Assembly (NCBI GenBank): GCA_034509925.1
Contig: CM067529.1
Location: 101,001 to 165,000, forward strand
Source: Hirudinaria manillensis
Lineage: Eukaryota > Annelida > Clitellata > Hirudinida > Hirudinidae
DNA length: 64,000 nucleotides
Reading direction: 5' to 3'
The position numbers were made by a program, and so were the translations under genes. The notes under the pieces were generated by a model that saw only the letters and a list, made by a program, of their open reading frames with translations, was not told the DNA's origin and did no database searches. This document shows, one piece after another, positions 1 through 13,753 of this stretch. Numbering within the stretch: position 1 is the first letter of the stretch; each line of letters opens with the position of its first letter.

Positions 1-1258
1 TTTTTATGTAATTTTTAATTCAATTTTTATGTCGACATCCATAAATTGAAATCGTTTTGACCCAAAGACTCGGAAGCAACGAAAGAGTCGGGCACGGGGA
101 GAGAGGTCGCTCCAGGGTCGTCCCTTTTAGGAGGTGATGATGATGGTCGGTGATGTTGCCATTATGGATTCATTGAGTTTCCATCACATGACCTTTGCAT
201 GTTTGGTTATTTTTTCATATTCAGGGAGACTAACTCTTGCTTTAAAATTCAGTGTGTGGCTTTTGCTGCAGCCTCAAAAAGCAGAAATCACTGATTAGTC
301 TTTAAATACGCAGCCAAGAATCTTTCGAGTATTTGAAAGATTCTTACGCAACTTATTTATTAAATTTTAAAAGAATTTTCTAAACGAACGAACGAACGAA
401 CCGTGGATGACCAAGTGGTGCTCGATACAAACCTTTTCGGACTCGAGTTTGGCTTGGGACTGAGTGTGGTGGACAAACATTTTAGCAAAAGTGAATCTAG
501 AAAATCAGCAATGCATACTTGCTTTAAAAATTTGCTTAAATACTGGATGCTTGTTGCATTCCTAATAATGTAAATCATAATGTAATGTAAGTTGCTAATG
601 TAATGGTAATGTAATGGTCAGACTCAAAGGAGAATATTTTGTGAAAACTAAAAGCAAGTCTGTGTTTCGCAGACTTCCCAGTCTGCCAACTTCAATTAGC
701 CAAACCCTATTGTGCACGTCTGAACGTAACGTCTTATTCAACCTACTATTAGTTCTGCAACAAAAACTGGGGGTGTTTCCTGCTCGTTCGGCTACGTTCG
801 TGCTCGTTTGTACGACGAGTTCGGGAATGCCGATCGACCTTCGTCCCCGGGCATCGTAAACGTCACGTAGTATGTCGATCCAGATTTTTTTTTAATATAT
901 TACGATGGCCAAAACATCAAATATAATCTTAACGAGACACTTCTAGAGATCAATTTGAATGCTTCTGCAATGTTGAAAAGTGGCAATTATATATTTCAAG
1001 AAAAATAATTTTAAATTAAAGTTATGAAATCAGCCATGAGAGGTGGCAATAACTTACAAATAACAGAAGATTCACTTTTAGTTCACCAACAAGCAGGTGA
1101 TCAAATAATACATCGATAAACGAAATCTTAAGAGTTTAGAGGTAGCAGGGATGATGCCGAGCCGTTATTTTGGCAAACGTTCGTAACGACGTCTGGCGAT
1201 TTTCCTCAAAACATAATTTGCCAGGAAAGAGGAATGTAAATAAAGTATGCGATGAGTT
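1..1258. other. 3' flank of the SGSM-like gene; no gene recognised
   Basis: AT-rich sequence beyond the stop codon of the minus-strand SGSM-like gene. A TTTATT on the + strand near 354-359 reads AATAAA on the minus strand and could be its polyadenylation signal. A short TAATG-type tandem run lies near 570-620. The open frames here have no family motif and no splice context, so I call nothing coding. Confidence 0.5.
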
Positions 1259-4200
1259 TCACTTGTTCTCGATCAACTCTTGCAGACGACCCACGAGACT
1301 CCTTGCAATGCTCAAAATTTCACTGGCATTGTGTCTTTCTGCAAGCTCTACAAAATCAGTAACTGATGAATAATTCATCAAATTTAATTTATTAATTTTG
1401 CTGCTAAGTTTGAACAAAGCCAAATTTTCAGCAACCTGAAAATTGCTCTAAATTTGTGCATATGATTTCTCAAGAGATAGACCCTTTAAACAGTTCAAAT
1501 TTGAATTAAATGGAACTATACATATAATGATATTTAACCACAATTAAAATAATATTTAGAGTATGTGCCAAAATGTCAGCCAATAAACAATTTAATACTG
1601 AGAAGATGTGCCTGATTAATTCTCCAAGAATAAAGCTCACCATTGAAGAATTTGATGATCTCTGTGAAATCCATCCTGTTGTCGATGATTATTTCCCTGT
1701 AGTATTCCAGGAGAGCCAGAGCAATGAAGAGAACAAAGTGGGGAGAACAAACTTTCTTTGAACTCCAGATGGTTTCCCAAACCTTGAAGACATCACTATA
1801 CACAAGTTCTGCAGGTTCAAATGATTAATGGGATGATGTATTAATTTCAAAGCTGAGGAATGCTATCTCGACCAGGTCGTGTAAGTATAGTCACTTAGAC
1901 GTAAATCATTATGGGTACGTTAGGAGAAAATAAACACATCCAAAATGTATTAAGAGAAAGTTGAATAATGTTTCAAAATAAAGTTTTTCCACCCCTTTTG
2001 AAGTCTAACAGAAACCATCTGTAGCAAAAGTAGAAGTGGGTGTAGTCTCCATATTGCCTCATGTGTTCAAATAGTTCTGGATCCATTATCTGCAAAGATT
2101 GAATGTTGTAATATTTAATGATTTAAAAACAGGGATTAAATCCATTTTTAAATTAAAAAAGAGAAATTTGTTTATTAAAACAATTTTCCATTGCAATATG
2201 GTGATTTACTCTCAGAAAGCCATTATTGCTTTCCATTCTCCTTACTAACCTGGATGAGGGACCTCATATTTCCAAAATGTTGGTCCATAGCATTTCCATT
2301 TGGGAAGTTTGCAGACATCCTTTTCATGTTTTGAGAAAAACAGCTATAGACAATAGGCTCTGACAATAAATAAACTCAATATTACCCATCAGATCATTGA
2401 ATCTGCATAACTTTGATAAAGCGTAGAAGTATAACATTATCAAAAGGAATGTGGCTCTCATAACAATGTAAACTTTGAACAAAATCTTAATCAAGCTAAT
2501 AGAATAAAATTAAACTCATGAAATCTAAATGTAAACAGGATGCTTAACAACCATCCTCAAGAATGACCAGTAATGGAGCAGCAAGATCACACATCCCTTG
2601 GACATAACCCACATCCATGTTGTTCCAGACATATCTTTAAAACATGAAAATTTTTCAAAAAGATCCATTTTTGACTCTGCACTGTCGGGTATTCGAACTC
2701 ACGTGCACATGATGTTTCTAAGCTTTTCAAGATTCGATTGAACGGCAAAGTAGGAATGGTTTCTATCGCATCTGTGCACATCTTTGTCGATGCGGTGAAT
2801 GTTCAGAGCAAAATTTTCTAGCAATTGTATCTGCATAATTTATATTTAGAATAATTTATGCCAGGCAAGGGGATTTGCGACAAAAGATGGCTCAATCGCA
2901 CGTGTCATTTCTCGACAGCATCGTTCTCTCCGTATTGCAAATAGAAATGATATTTTAGACTTCTGAGAATTCTGATTTCATCAAAGATTATTGAATAATA
3001 TGGTCCCAGAAAATTTTTCTAGGTCATGGTAATATAAAATAGATGCATTACATGCTCAAAGGCATCGGACTTACGGAATATGGAACTCCGGAGTCGGTAG
3101 AATTGTTGTTGTTGTTGGCACCAACAATGTTGCTCGAAGATGACACGTCTGAATCTACTATAATCACGATCGACCGCGAGAATTTTTCGGAGCCAAATTA
3201 AAATAACCACGACGATGTAAAAATAAAAACCTGAGTCGAGCTTCATAGAGTCTGTCGAATCCAATGAAGTATCGTCGCTGATGGTGAACTTTGCTCTCCC
3301 ACTGCCCTCTAAAAACGATTTATTACAATTACATTAAGAATAATAATTAAATATTATACAACATTATAGGTCATAATATTATTACTTAATGCATTTGTTA
3401 AATTATCAATCATTATTAATAATTATTAACATAATTTATTATCATGTTCTTAGACCATGGTATTGTATCCAAAAGTAAAATAAGATGATCACATGTGATC
3501 AAACTAATTGAGCCTTAAAAAAGGTGATACTTAAAAAATGTCTAATTACTTGACTTCTCCAACATTCTTTTGGCATGTATATGTTGACTAAAATGATGAG
3601 GATGCTGGTGTGCTCTCTGGATGGCTGTGGAAGAAGATGAAGATGATGAAATCAGCGACGAAAGTGAGGAGGAGGACAAATCTTCGGAGGGAGAAATTTC
3701 AATCGCCGCCTCGCCGGTCGCGGTGCAACGGACAGCAGCAGCACTCGGAACGGACGAGGAGTCTTCGACTCCCTCGACGCTCTCGAACACGTCGCTACTC
3801 AGACTCGACTCCTTCCTCGCGAGGTTCGAACTGCCGCATCCGTCGGAGGGAAGTCGTTTGCAGGGATTCGAGTCGTGATTCGTGGAATTCAAATTAGCCA
3901 TGATGCCGGACGTATGTTTGTCCTTTTCCTAGATAATAGTTAAAGGTTAAAACGAATCGCGTCACGCGTCGAGGGGTGTCGCAGTTCGCCGACGTCTTGC
4001 GACCTCGACGACCCTCACCTGGCACTTGATGGCCTTCTCCGCTCTCGACCATTCGGCCATCTTGGCCTCGTAGTCGTTTTTTACCCGGGAATCGACGTCC
4101 TCCCTCTCCAGTCGGTCGCTGTCCAACCTGTAGTGCTCCAAAAGGAATGGCCACACCTGTAATACCAAAAGTAATTTAAAGATTAGTTAAGAGGCATCTA

Positions 4201-7200
4201 GCGCCGATAACGACGTCGCATTTATCGGAGGCATCTAGAGGCCGAGGAAAAACGGACGCACTTCTTTCCTCAGGTCGGGGTCGCATCCTCCGAAGTACAC
4301 GAGCTCGTGAAGCAGCATCTCGTTGCTCACGGAGTCATTCCTCGTCAATTCGTTCCAGATATCTCTCGACAGCCCCTTCTTCGCCTCCGTCGTTTGTGAC
4401 GAGCGATTAGAGGCGGAGTGAACCAATCCCGACAGGTGAGTTCTGACCGTCTTCAACTGTCTGCAATGGGAGAGCCCTGAAAATAAAAAAAAATCAAAGA
4501 TGCCTCAATGAGACTGATTTTCTAAATGATAAAATAATTTAAAATATAAATATAAAGTTATATTGAAATAATTAAAGTTAACATCAGGATAAACAATGGA
4601 ATGCACGATGCTATAACGAATCCAAAATGGTCATCCACTAAACAGTAAGACATAAATTAAGCTATGATGTTTGACAAATTTATAACAATTTAATAAATGG
4701 AAAATATGGCAGAATGAAAGTACGTAGTGTGTAGCATACTAACATCCATAAAAAGCTCTCGAAAGAATTTGAGACGACATAGTGCTGCAAAGTTGATGAA
4801 CAGCAGTCCTGTGATTGTTCGAATTCATTGAAATAAATCAAATCTATGAAATGTAATAACACCAAGCACGAAATTTTAAACAAGAAATAACACAGAAAAT
4901 TGGAATTAAAGTACATTAAATGACCATAAAACCATTTTTTAAAAAATATTACAAACCTATGGACATTAAGAGAACTGTCAACAGATGTTGGATCAACAGA
5001 CACAGACAAAGGTTCATCTTTTGTACACTTTTCCTCTTGCTCTGAAATGCTCTCCTCTATTTGATAGATAATGTAATATTAAAAAAAAACAAGTTGCAGA
5101 AGCTCCAAAGAGTCAAAACTTTTAAAGGACCGAGAAACCTACGAAAGACGCAGGGATTCCTGGCATCGCAGACGATTCTGAAGACGTAGTCGCCCGCCTC
5201 GAGCGGCATCGAGTTGCCATTTTGGAGGAGGTCGGCGCCGGAATTCTGAGAGAGCAATCGAGAAGCTTTCTTGGGGGATCCGAGCTCGGGCGGGGGCGAA
5301 TCTCGAGCGAGAGCCTGCGACTGGTTGAAGGCAGAGGTCAGCTCGTCCGTCACGCTGCCCAGTAGGGTCGACAGGACGTTCGAAGCTCCCCCTATTTTCT
5401 TCTTAAAAAGAGTGGGAAATAATTCCCCTGAAAAGAAAAAATTGTTTTTCAAGGAAAATGCAGAGAAACAATGTAATTAATATTAATCAAACCTGTAGTC
5501 TCCTCTCTAGGATAGGATAGAGGTGGCTCTAGATGGCCATGAGGATTGAGACCATTTTCTATACAAGAGAGAAAAGCCCATAGATGTCCGCCCTTCGGGA
5601 AATGGATCGGGGGCCTTTGAACCCCGTCTTGGCCTACCAACACCACCGTGCCGCCTGATTCGGCTGAAGTGAAATTTAACCTTCACTCAAGGTCAGTGTC
5701 ACAATTTTCTAGTTTGACATTTATAGATTTGAAATTCAATTTTGCTCACGCTGCTGGTGGCAGTGCAGATACACGATTTCATCCAGGCTGATGGCCAATG
5801 CGTAGTTCCAATATTGGCTAGAGGTAAAGTATCATAACATTAATGATGTGACAAGTAATGATCCAACAAGACATCAAATTTAATAATGTAAGTGTTGATT
5901 TGTCTATAAATCGTGCTCAGACTACAATGCTTTGTCATGACAAATGATGATAAAAATTGTGATTAAAGTGGCTAATCACTATCTTTTAAGTCCAGGAATA
6001 ATTAATATTTCTAAATAATGAAGAGTAACAAAAAAAAACAAAGATAATATGAGTACTGAGAAATTATCTAAAAACTAAAAATAATCTATATATAGCATAA
6101 CTTAATTAATAAACACAATATTAATATTCTTATTAGTAGAGGAGGCTTCATGGTGGAAGGATCAGACAGGAGAAATGATGAAGGTTTTGAAAGTAGTAGC
6201 GATATTTCAATAACTGACGATTTAAAATTTAAGGCTAAGAAGTACCTCGACGGATTTGCACGATAACCTCACTTGCCGCTTAATGCTTAAAAACCATGCG
6301 GCCTCGAAAAACATGCGACGAACGTGAAACGTAACGAAATGACGATCCATTAAAGGTAAACTAAAATGCAAAACAGAAAAAAAAACAACCTTCGTTTTCC
6401 ATTAAGCATTGACAAGTACTTTTGACTTTGTGAGTATTTAACATAGACAGGCCTATAAAATATGAAAGGATGCAACTGCTGATCCAAATCATGATTCAAC
6501 GGACTAAGGAAAACGTAACGAATGCAAAAAATATTCTCGGATCGAACGAATCGACCGAACGAGGCGAGGTCACCATTTCGAGTCGATAATAATTCGTTTT
6601 AAGATTTACGAATGCAAAATGTTTACGGTAATTACGATCTCGTCGATTACGTCGTGGAGCGGATGTTAAAAGATAACTAAATTAATTTTGCTTCCGTCGT
6701 AATCAAACGCTTTAACGAAGTTCCTTCGAACCTCCTGTCGGAAGGGGTACCGTCGGCAGAAGGATCCGTCGCGGAGACGTTCATGAGCCGATTGGGAGTC
6801 CATTTCACGACCAAGTCTTGCCGATTCTGATGCAGGCTCAGGTACCCTGCCATTGCTTCCACGTCTTCCTTCTGAGTAAAATGATGTTTCTTTAAGAGCA
6901 TAAAACTGGTCTTTATGGCGGTCCTTCTATTACGATTGCGACGACACTAGCGATAATAAAAAGACCCGGAGGTACGTTTTAGGAAGAAACAAATTTTTAA
7001 TACAAAATTTTTTAAATTTCGATTTAAGAGCGACTGGAATTAATTCCTCGTGACTCAAACAAAGACGTCGTAGAGAAACAAAAATAATTAAATGATAAAA
7101 TGATATAAACAAACTCCGGAACCCAAAGTTGTACAACAAAAATATTCCGAATTCAATTCGACAGATTAGGAGATCGTGCGACTCGGAAATCGAGCACTCG

Positions 7201-9889
7201 AACGAGTACATAAATCTAATAACCCTAAAATAACATTTATATACTAACTTATTAACGACTCGTTTACGTTACAAATTATAATTAACCACTCACGGGCTGG
7301 ATGACGACGTTGTTCTTTCCGTAGAGGAGAGTGGATTTCGAGTTTTGATGAAGCGATTCCACGTATTCCTTGGCCAGAAAAGGAATGTTTCTTTGACATT
7401 CTTCCGAAGTCGAACTGGAAGTCTTGTGCACCTGCATCGTTAACTTCGGATCATGCTAACAATCATCGTGCGGGTTTTTCGAAGGGCCGACCTGCAGGGC
7501 CAATCTCTTGGGGGAGTCGGCACGAGTCCCCGGCACGCGACGACCCGCGGCGCCATGAATCCCGTGTCTCTGCATGAGCTCCTTTGCCGGGGGATCGGTC
7601 CAAAGGTGGTCCGCGGTCTTCATCTGAGTGAACTCGAGGGCACAGGGACCGACTTTTTAAAGTAATTTAAGTAAATAATTTTCTAAAGATGCACACTTTC
7701 TGTGGAATTACAGACACCGCCATTTATATAGAGCTATAAATTAACTAATATTGTCGGCGTTACATTCACTCTAATCGTCTAACTAATAGAGATTAATAAA
7801 CATAAGGTAGTACAAGAGCTGACGATCATTTGAAAAATTTGTTTTGCCATTGATTTGCTTATACTAATGAATACATTATGCATTAGTCTGCCTAGGTAGA
7901 ACCCATATTCTTAGGATTAGGAAAACTAGCTAGTAGCAACTCGTTCCCACTTTGAATATAATACGATTCATTATTAATATCGTAATGTCATAATCAAACA
8001 ACCCACACGACCGAACAAATTGTCAACACGAATTTCACCTAACAACGAAGCCAGTATTGCTCCACAAACTGGATCAGACATCAATGCCTCTTTCTCATAG
8101 AACTTGCTTCAAAAGAATGAAGTTCAGAGTTGCTATCTATGGTTTATAACCAATCAGTTTATAATTCACTCACCTGCTATTATGGAACAGATAATCAACT
8201 ATCTTGGCTAACTGTTTCTCATAAAGAGCTATTCTTATCCAGATATACTTTGAGCTGCCCCTCTTCAGGAGATGATGATAATGATGACCAGATGTTGATG
8301 ATGATGATGTTGTTGATGAAGAGGATAAACTATCTGCAGACTTCCTATAATCACATTAATGAATGTTGTTGACATTTCTAATAAAACCTTTTAACCATTT
8401 ATTTATTTAATTTATAAGCACTTATGTAACTATTTAAAAATGAAAAGTGACACATGCCTCCTCTTGCAAAGTAGCATTATATTCATTTCGTATTTCACGG
8501 GCGGCGTTAACATTAACTTTAAGGTAACTGACTAGTAGTTAGGTTAGGTAACTCCGGTTTAAAAAAAGGCGACGGCCTTAGAGGCAGATGATGACCTTGT
8601 CTGATCGAGCCCTCTTTCGAGGTCATTTAGTATTTTCAGTAGTTTGACTGCAGGTTCAAAGTTCTTTGCAATCTTCTGCAGAAGGGCAGTCGTCGTACTA
8701 TTCTTAAAAAGGCCCAGAGCCCTTTTCTTCAAACCATGTTGAAGGCAACTCTCCACCGTGCCTATTGTTAGAAGAGCATGAAGGTAATAGTTAAATTGGA
8801 CGGGAAAATGGTTATAATGCCAGCATTATAATATCAATTAGTAATTTATAATCAAGTTCTCATCTTTACGAGTAACTATCTTTGTCGCATTCTCGACGAG
8901 CCTAAAGATGCGGCATGCATTTCTAACACATTTTCTCAAGAGATTTGAGCATATAATGATTACAGCCAAACCTCAGTTTCATAAAGAATATCAAACTATT
9001 CTTGGTTATTAACGTGCAAGTTTATATTCTGGCATATGATGATAAAAAAAAAGCCACGTAGTGTCACATTTTGGATTATGGTTTAGGACATTCACATATC
9101 ACTTAATGAAAATGTATAAACAATGCTCATATTTTATGAATTAGTAACTAGAGCTGAATTTATGCCACTGTCTTTGTTGAACATTTTATGTTTTGATTTT
9201 ATATGAAAACATTTGATGATTTCATTGCTTCAATGTCCTCATTTGTTCCTGATGCTCTCAATAAACACCTGTAAATACCAATAACCTCATACCAATACCC
9301 ATACTAAAATACCTACACCAATAAATAATGCATAATGTAATTGAATGTTTTAAATTCAGCTTTTTGAACCAATTCACACTTACCACACAAAGAGATTACA
9401 GAACTGCTCTCCTCATGTATGAACTTTCTTGTGACTGCCTCTTCCATTATTTGTTTAACCTTTTTTTAAAAAAGGAATATGGCAATTTCCATTAATTGCA
9501 AAGCAATTTGTTCAACAAAGGCCTATTATTTAATAATTGATGACTTAACTGTTAATCTAATTACATAAATCTTATGGCATTTTAGTAACTATTTATTCAA
9601 ATCCAATTTAACCTCCTTTTTCACATTCTTCAGAAGATTCTCTTTTGTGTCCAATTCTGAATCAATTTTCAACAAAGATTTTAAAATAGATAGGGGTAGG
9701 GTTCAAATTCTATGTGTGTGGTTGGTGGTCTAAGTTTTACTGCTTCTCACACTGAAATGAGGGCATTTGAGAAAACATACCGACAAAGATGGATAAAGGG
9801 GGCATTAGCCCAGCTCAACATCACCTACATTAGAAAAGTTCTTTAAGCCTTACAAAATACTAACCACTTGAAATTTCCGTATGATCCAT
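1259..9889 (-). CDS. SGSM1/2-like RUN and TBC domain protein (Rab/Rap GTPase regulator), about 25 exons
   Basis: Small G protein signalling modulator family: an N-terminal RUN domain binds small GTPases and a C-terminal TBC domain is a Rab GTPase-activating module. The start is the ATG at 9889 (exon 9865-9889), followed by exons 9613-9656 and 9384-9459, whose reading [14 protein letters not shown] is typical of the SGSM N-terminus. Other placed exons are 8039-8106, 7492-7652 ([11 protein letters not shown]) and 7294-7431 (YVESLHQNS), then about 6871 downward (GYLSLHQ, KWTPN), 5820-5755, 5667-5510 (FPKGGHL), 5428-5140, 4488-4270 ([10 protein letters not shown]), 4156-4018 ([10 protein letters not shown]) and 3932-3550 (serine-rich, acidic). 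The TBC half ends with exons near 2850-2730, 2637-2540, 2360-2250, 2090-2015, 1820-1650 and 1358-1259. Both catalytic fingers are present: Arg in the [13 protein letters not shown] segment and Gln in YVQGMCD. The last codons read ELIENK then TGA at 1259-1261. Reading phases agree across nearly all junctions. The donor ends of the exons near 8600 and 6700 are uncertain. Confidence 0.93.
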
Positions 9890-10759
9890 GCTTATGACCG
9901 AGCTCACTAAATCTTGAAATCAAATTATCAGTAAATTAGGACTAAATTTTTGAGACTGTAAGACGTCGGCTCATCTTCTGCCTGACAATTTGAGGATCTG
10001 TAGAAAATTTAAGACAAATAATTTCGTCCCAACGCGACACTTCCAGACTCCCAACTTATGATGTCAATACAAGCAGAAAGAACATCCCTAACTAAATGTT
10101 TCGTACCTAATTATGAAAACATCTGGAACAAGTTTTAAGGTCTACGGGTTTTTACAACATTTTTTTTAAAACATTCATTGATGATTTAAATTTATACAAT
10201 TATCACTATTTACTGTTTGGAAAAAAGTTTTTGGCAAGCTTTACATTTTAAAGCATAAAATGAGCTTCCATTAATGACTTACGTCTAACATTTTTAAATA
10301 CCATTACTTATGTATGACTATGCATTATGAAATGTTAGACTTTTACCGTAATTGTTTATTTTCTGCGGGTCAAGGCTTCAAGGCCGTCCGCTGGAACAAA
10401 TGGGCTCATGTTTATTGGTCAAAACCATATTTTACTGAGTTTCGTTTTTTTTTAGATATCGAATAACTATTTGTCTCATGATTCGTAATTCATCTGGCCT
10501 CTTCATCTGGAGCGTCTGAGATCCGATACATACATAATAGACATTTTTTCTGGGTGACAATATATGTGACAAGCTGGCAAATTTATTTGGATAAATTGGT
10601 ACATAACTTAATATTACACATATTGTGTTAATTGTCAATATTGTTACTAAATGATTTAATTTAATATGTTTCACTCGCATTCATACAATGCCTCGACCAA
10701 AACTTTTTATTTAAGCATATTTCTCTTTGAATATTTTGTTTAGTGAATTCGGAAATAAA
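9890..10759. other. Intergenic, between the divergent SGSM-like and HR39 genes
   Basis: This spacer holds the 5' ends of two divergent genes, so both promoters should lie here. I see no clear TATA box. The minus-strand frame at 10432-10680 has no supporting motif or splice site. An in-frame TTG precedes the HR39 ATG but is not a likely start. Confidence 0.5.
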
Positions 10760-13198
10760 ATGATGTCATCAAGCTCAGCAGTTGGGATCTCTCCAGCTCT
10801 GTTGCAGGCAATAACAGAAACTCTCTCTTCTTCCAATGGATTGACCAATAAGGCATCTGATTCTGGTGTTTCATCTAAGCCAGTACTACTGAAGGTAATT
10901 GCTGGTTTATTAAACTTGGTAAATGGTTACTGTTCTGTGATAAACATTATGAGTTTGTTGATTGTGTCCTATAAGTAAAAATAAAGTGGAGTGCATTAAC
11001 TTGCATTTTTCAAAATACATGCAAATATCTGAAAGTTTGATTTTTGGATACAATCTAGGGACTATGTTTTTATAATCTTTCATAATCTAAACAAAATATT
11101 TATATCACATTTACATTTTGTCATTCTATCAAGACAGGACAAACAGTTTTTATTGTAAGAAACTATGCCGATCCCAATATCGTTCAACAGTCGTCTGCTC
11201 AGCCTGCTAACATGCTTCCTGTTTCAAATATTTCCACCGAGGGAATAAATAAAATTCAGCTGAAATTGGAACCTGGGCAACCAAACGAGGGAATTGTTTT
11301 CAGTAGACCATCAGGATTGACCCTTCTTGTCAGCAATCCAACAAATATGTCTTTTCTAAATGAAAATCCTTCAGATGACAAAAAATTGCATGAAGAAAGT
11401 TTGACAGTAGTCTCTTCTACTTCTAATCTGTCTCAGAATTCTGCACTTGCAAATCAATTTTGTCCAGTGTGTGGTGATAACATTTCAGGTAAATGTCTGT
11501 TATGTAATTCCATTCTCAGGTAGCTTCTTTAAGGATGCCTAATTTTTTCAGGTTTTCATTATGGGATATACTGTTGTGAATCATGCAAAGGTTTTTTTAA
11601 AAGAACTGTACAGAATAATAAATCCTTCTCCTGTCGACTCTCTGCCGATTGCGCAGTCGAACTTTCTAATCGGAAAAAATGCCCGGCATGTAGGTTCGAA
11701 AAGTGCAAGCAGGTCGGAATGAAAGTGGAAGGTAAAATAGCATTTCAGATCCATTTCATTTCATTATCTGAAACATAGAGTCTTTCAGCCATTCGTCCGG
11801 ACAGGACGAGGGGAGGGAGGAGCAATTATGAAGGCAAAAACACAAACACTTACCATTCTTTTACATCAAATGTTCAAAAGAAAAAACAAAATCTTTCCTT
11901 GAAAGTTTTGTCTCGGCCCTCTCCGTCCAATAATCAAATGAAAGCGAGAACTTTGTCATCGATCTTGAACAGCAGAGTGCCATCCATCCTTCAGGACCTA
12001 CTGGCCATAGAGTCGGTAATGTACGACTTGGAATCGGAAGAGCAGAATTGTTCCGATGCCGTCTGTAGTGCTTTGGGTAGCTCGGTGGAATTGAACTTCG
12101 ATTCCTTGTTGCACCTCGCCGATCACTGTCTTTACGGGATCGTTCGTTGGGCCAGGTCGAACCCGGACTTCGTTTACATACCGGCAAGTGCCACGTTTAT
12201 TAAAGACGTTTACAAATTTGCACGATCTCGATATGCTAGTTTAATTGCAATGTAATTGTAAAGTCAGTTTTCAGTTTAACTTGGAAAGAAATCAGTGAAG
12301 ATGCAGATGATTGGTGATTTAGCTATTGGTTTAAATCTAGAGATTGTTGGGTATGACCAAACAGATACAAGGATAAGTTGAAGGAACAGCGTAAAAACTT
12401 TTTATTATTATTGGTATCTGGTAGCATTACCAAATGTATTTTTATAGTCCACTTAAATAACATGGTAATTATTGATAATTAGTGGTAGCATTAGCAAATA
12501 AAGGATATGCGTAAAATGTCAACTAATCTGATTTCGAATAAATGTGCATCTCTCCACGACAGACTGACGACCAGATCCTGCTGCTTCAAAACAGTTGGAC
12601 AGACTTGCTGCTCTTGAACTGCTGTTCCAAGTCCATCGACCACCCTGGAAGATTAAAAGTCGGTAAGAGACACTTTCTGACCTTGGCTTCTGCTTCGAAG
12701 CTCGGCATCGAGAAGGCAGTGCAGAGACTCGTGAACTTCACGGAAGACCTCGGTTCTCTGAAAGTCGACGAATACGAATTTGCAGCTCTTAAAGTGCTGC
12801 TACTGTTGTCTCCAGGTTATGATCTGCAACTCACATTGCAAGATGTTTTTTTAACATCTGAACATACATAACTAACATAATTCACCATCAACTCGTTTCA
12901 ATCGAAGGGATATTAAACGTTAATTCGGCTCTATTTCCTTTTAGACATCGAAAATCTGACTAACTCGAAATTGGTTACGACCGGTCAGGAGAAACTGATG
13001 GAGACGTTGGAGACCTACTCCAGGACTCGGTTTCCGGATTCGTGGAACCGCTTCGGACGAATGGTGGCCAAGATCGCAGAGCTGTCGAGAACCTCGTGCA
13101 TCACGAAAGACTTGTTGACGCCTCACCAGACTTCCGGTCGAATACCTCAGCACAGCCTACTCTACGAGTTGCTCAGAGGCGACACCTCCCTTCACTAA
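10760..13198 (+). CDS. Hr39: HR39/NR5B nuclear receptor (FTZ-F1 subfamily)
   Basis: Ligand-regulated transcription factor of subfamily NR5. Exons: 10760-10897, 11134-11488, 11552-11731, 11789-12183, 12563-12815 and 12945-13198. The DNA-binding domain starts [11 protein letters not shown] and continues with [18 protein letters not shown]. The P-box ESCKG is diagnostic of NR5. The second zinc module ends [15 protein letters not shown], closest to insect HR39. The FTZ-F1 box follows ([12 protein letters not shown]). The ligand-binding domain carries the helix 3-5 signature ([18 protein letters not shown]) and ends with an AF-2-like LLYELLRG. Junction phases match throughout. The donor at 12184 is GC (CCG|GCAAGT), not GT, and no GT site keeps the frame and the conserved residues. 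ATGs at 10760 and 10763 are adjacent; either may be used. About 520 residues. Confidence 0.95.
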
Positions 13199-13753
13199 TG
13201 CCTTCCTCGCCAACGATCGGTCTCGTTCGTGCCATTTCTCTCACCCGAAGTGCTAGGCCCGAAATAGCCGACTCGTTTTGACTCGGGAGTCGACCGTAAA
13301 AGTCCCCGTACGATCATGTCGCCCTCTCGATGATTATTAATTTCCTTCCATTCTCATAAGATTTCATCAAGATATAACCCTTGATGTTAGAATTTGTTAC
13401 TTAAACTGCATTAAAGTCTGTTGTACAAAAGATGAGCTCTAGCATTAATGACCAAATTTTCCATTTTTGAATTAATCCTGCCAACATTCAATGAAAAACT
13501 GTAATCAAACATCGACATAGCAGATATTTCAAGAGGTTCCGCCCTAAAGTTTTCTGCATTGCTGAGATAATCACAATTTCTCACACATTGCAGTTTTCAA
13601 TATTCAGTTGTAATCCAATTAATGAGCACAGAACAGTTTTTATTTAAAGTTCCAAACAAAGTTGATGCACAACACACATCTCCAATTGTCTTTCCACGAG
13701 TTATCATGCATTCTGGATTTTTATTACTTGTCTTACTCGAGAAAACCTGGAGA
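13199..13753. other. 3' ends of convergent HR39 and PSMB1
   Basis: Spacer between two stop codons of convergent genes, presumably holding both 3' UTRs. No repeat or extra gene is seen. Confidence 0.5.

Noticed and set aside
10727-10759. Upstream in-frame extension of HR39 from a TTG codon
   Set aside because: Nuclear genes start at ATG; tandem ATGs at 10760 and 10763 are better starts.
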